Shown: positions 62,554 to 64,000 of the stretch, piece after piece
Layout of the letters: every line of letters starts with the position of its first letter
Position numbering within the stretch: position 1 is the first letter of the stretch
DNA from: Pseudoalteromonas rubra
GTDB lineage: Bacteria; Pseudomonadota; Gammaproteobacteria; Enterobacterales; Alteromonadaceae
Direction of reading: 5' to 3'
DNA length: 64,000 bases
Assembly: GCF_005887115.1 (NCBI RefSeq)
Contig: NZ_PNCJ01000025.1
Coordinates: 1-64,000 of the forward strand
Position numbers and translations under genes: made by a program
Notes under the pieces: model-generated
The model's database searches: none
The model's input: the letters and a program-made list of their open reading frames with translations, nothing else
What the model was told of the DNA's origin: nothing

Positions 62554-62589
62554 AAAAAAGCAGCCAAGCGTCAACTCGGCTGCTTTTTT
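62554..62589 (+). terminator. Terminator of the ast genes
   Basis: AAAAAAGCAGCC and GGCTGCTTTTTT are complementary around a 12-base loop and end in six T. It separates astD from the small gene behind it. Confidence 0.9.
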
Positions 62590-62679
62590 GTTGGTCTGCA
62601 AATATCAAAAGTAGCAATCAAAACTAGTTTCTGCTTAAATCAATAGGAGATGTCATTGATACATTCAGGTGGGCAATAT

Positions 62680-63018
62680 ATGGTTTTAGATAAACAAGGA
62701 TACGATGAGTTAGTCATGTACCTAACGCAACACTTAGCCTTGTTTGAGAAGCCGGGTGTGGTGAAAGCCAATGCACCTAAGGTGTTGGAGTTAATAGAAG
62801 ATGTGATTGCTGAGCATGTGATCCGCCTCTGTGAGCAACATACCGGATTGACGACCGAACAACGTAGCCTGATAGTCAGAGAAGTTGACGGCATTGTGTA
62901 TGATTTGCAGGAAGTACTCTCCAGCGTCACTGAGCAGCGCGTCACTGAAGAACAAAGAGAGTTTATTGAGGAATTCGCCGGGTTGGTGAAAAACCTGTTC
63001 GACAATGCAATAAACTGA
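62680..63018 (+). CDS. Small DUF3802-like protein
   Basis: A 112-residue acidic, all-helical protein. From memory it matches the DUF3802 family of Vibrio, Shewanella and relatives, which often lies behind ast genes; its function is unknown. I chose the ATG at 62680 because AGGTGGG lies six bases in front. The ATG at 62650 in the same frame directly abuts an AGGAG, too close to serve as its ribosome binding site. It is separated from astD by a terminator, so it probably has its own promoter. Confidence 0.65.
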   Translation: MVLDKQGYDELVMYLTQHLALFEKPGVVKANAPKVLELIEDVIAEHVIRLCEQHTGLTTEQRSLIVREVDGIVYDLQEVLSSVTEQRVTEEQREFIEEFAGLVKNLFDNAIN

Positions 63019-63046
63019 CGCAGTCGTGGCTGCTATGTATCAAATA

Positions 63047-63070
63047 TAACACCGCCTATTGGCGGTGTTA
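63047..63070 (+). terminator. Hairpin after the DUF3802-like gene
   Basis: TAACACCGCC and GGCGGTGTTA form a ten-base perfect stem around TATT. Only a short TTAGTTTT follows, so it is a moderate terminator. Confidence 0.65.
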
Positions 63071-63100
63071 TTAGTTTTAGGAACTCGAGGAATAATAAAC

Positions 63101-63514
63101 ATGCAAGCAAGTGTGAAGTGGGTTGACGGAGATACCTTTATTGGTCGCTCTCATTCTGGTCATAATGTGGTATTCGACGCAGGCGCTGATAGCGCAGCGC
63201 CCAGCCCGATGGAAATGGTACTGATGTCGGCAGGCTGCTGTTCATCTGTAGATGTTGTCAGTATTCTGAAAAAAGCCAAGCAGGACGTCAGTGATGTCAC
63301 TGTAGAGCTAACTGCAGAGCGCGCTGAGAGTGCCCCTAGAGTATTTACCAAAATCAATCTACACTTTGTGGTGACTGGCAATAATGTGGCTGAAAAGCAT
63401 CTGGCACGGGCCGTACAATTGTCTGCTGAGAAGTACTGTTCTGTGGCCTTAATGCTTGAAAAAGCAGTAGAAATTACCCACAGCCATGAGGTGGTTGAAA
63501 ACAGCGCAAAATAG
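63101..63514 (+). CDS. OsmC-family protein, YhfA type
   Basis: A 138-residue protein of the OsmC/Ohr fold. The two conserved cysteines are in MSAGCCSSVDVV and AEKYCSVALML, as in peroxiredoxin-like members of the family. The sequence resembles YhfA of E. coli, whose substrate is not established; organic hydroperoxides are possible. I start at the ATG at 63101, preceded by CGAGGA; the longer frame to 63059 runs back into the hairpin. Confidence 0.85.
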   Translation: MQASVKWVDGDTFIGRSHSGHNVVFDAGADSAAPSPMEMVLMSAGCCSSVDVVSILKKAKQDVSDVTVELTAERAESAPRVFTKINLHFVVTGNNVAEKHLARAVQLSAEKYCSVALMLEKAVEITHSHEVVENSAK

Positions 63515-63600
63515 TGCTTTTTCGAGACGCTATTTTCGTATAAAATCCGCGAACTTTTATTTCTGCAGCGCAGATTTTCACGTTTTAAGGTGGGTCTATC

Positions 63601-64000
63601 GTGAACAAGCCCTTTGATAAAATTAAACTCCACGGCTTTAACAACTTAACTAAGAGTTTAAGCTTTAGTATCTATGATATTTGCTATGCCAAGACCGAGC
63701 AGCAGCGCAAAGAATATCTGGAATACATCGATGAACAGTATAGTGCTGACCGTCTTACCGACATTCTGCGCGATGTTGTCGATATCATTGGTGCCAATGT
63801 ACTGAATATTGCCCGCCAGGACTACGACCCGCAGGGTGCCAGTGTCACCATCCTGGTATCGGAAGAGCCAGTTGAACAGCAGACATTCGACAGTAATGAA
63901 ACACCAGGTCCATTACCGGATTCTGTGGTTGCGCATCTGGATAAAAGCCATATTTGTGTTCACACGTATCCAGAAGCACACCCGCACGATGGTATTTGTA
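63601..64000 (+). CDS. speD: S-adenosylmethionine decarboxylase proenzyme, 5' part
   Basis: The first 133 residues of an E. coli-type SpeD, running off the right edge. It decarboxylates SAM to provide the aminopropyl donor for spermidine. The chain matches E. coli closely (KLHGFNNLTKSLSFSIYDIC, IGANVLNIARQDY, DPQGASVTILVSEEPV, VVAHLDKSHICVHTYPE). The Lys-Ser pair in DKSHIC is the self-cleavage site that makes the pyruvoyl group on Ser. The start is GTG with AAGGTGGG nine bases before it. A TATAAA -10 box lies near 63540. Confidence 0.96.
   Translation, partial: MNKPFDKIKLHGFNNLTKSLSFSIYDICYAKTEQQRKEYLEYIDEQYSADRLTDILRDVVDIIGANVLNIARQDYDPQGASVTILVSEEPVEQQTFDSNETPGPLPDSVVAHLDKSHICVHTYPEAHPHDGIC

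Noticed and set aside
63160..63633. 157-codon frame opposite the OsmC-family gene and speD start
   Set aside because: It crosses two well-supported genes and their promoter; the composition is that of an antisense shadow.
1..64000. CRISPR arrays, tRNA or rRNA genes, toxin-antitoxin or defence systems
   Set aside because: I saw no regularly spaced repeats, no clover-leaf-like segments with CCA ends and no recognisable defence or toxin genes; dam is the orphan housekeeping methylase without a restriction partner.

Overview
This window looks like chromosomal DNA from a marine gammaproteobacterium of the Alteromonadales, most likely Pseudoalteromonas or a close relative. That is an inference from gene order (priA-ftsN-hslVU, pilMNOPQ-aroK-aroB-damX-dam-rpe-gph-trpS, metJ/metB-metL, pabA next to argD/astC), from proteins that read like diverged E. 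coli/Vibrio homologues (FabR, RraA, SpeD, MetJ), from base composition near the middle of the range, and from a short TACCAATTT-ended repeat of a kind I recall from marine gammaproteobacteria. There is no rRNA, tRNA, CRISPR array, prophage or intact insertion sequence that I can see. Almost all of it is core genome.

Layout. 0-9 kb: an unknown lipoprotein, three chemoreceptors and hemN, whose promoter carries a well-placed FNR-like box. 9-15 kb: an NAD-binding epimerase-like protein, the histidine-utilisation genes hutC, hutI and hutG with a degenerate GGDEF-EAL protein between hutI and hutG, then rraA. 15.5-19 kb: a PAP2 phosphatase overlapping a glycosyltransferase, and a fourth chemoreceptor. 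19-25 kb: a DUF971 gene, hslU, hslV (with a sigma32-type promoter), ftsN, priA and rpmE. 25-31 kb: a short malic enzyme and the methionine genes metJ, metB and metL. 31-46 kb: PBP1a divergent from pilMNOPQ, then aroK, aroB, damX, dam, rpe, gph and trpS, interrupted by two small reverse-strand genes of unknown role. 46-53 kb: the most accessory part: a 160-bp MITE-like repeat at the stop codon of an S24-type repressor gene, an AraC regulator divergent from an MFS transporter, a GH97 glycosidase, and a cupredoxin-outer membrane protein gene pair. 53-57 kb: sthA and an acyl desaturase opposite fabR, which has a near-perfect operator. 57-64 kb: pabA, an HDOD protein, the arginine succinyltransferase genes argD/astC-astA-astD, a small DUF3802-like protein, an OsmC-family protein and the 5' part of speD.

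How genes work together. HutC probably represses hutI through a palindrome over the hutI -35 box. MetJ probably represses metB-metL through tandem met boxes. FabR probably represses the desaturase through a palindrome next to the -10 box. The desaturase gene is followed by sthA, whose ribosome binding site and start codon lie in a hairpin. HslV and HslU form one heat-shock protease. PilM to PilQ form the type IV pilus alignment complex and its secretin. AstC, AstA and AstD degrade arginine to succinate and glutamate. No clearly new multigene system is obvious. The best candidates for something undescribed are the cupredoxin-OMP pair, the degenerate GGDEF-EAL protein inside the hut cluster, the hairpin-gated sthA start and the repeat at the repressor stop codon.
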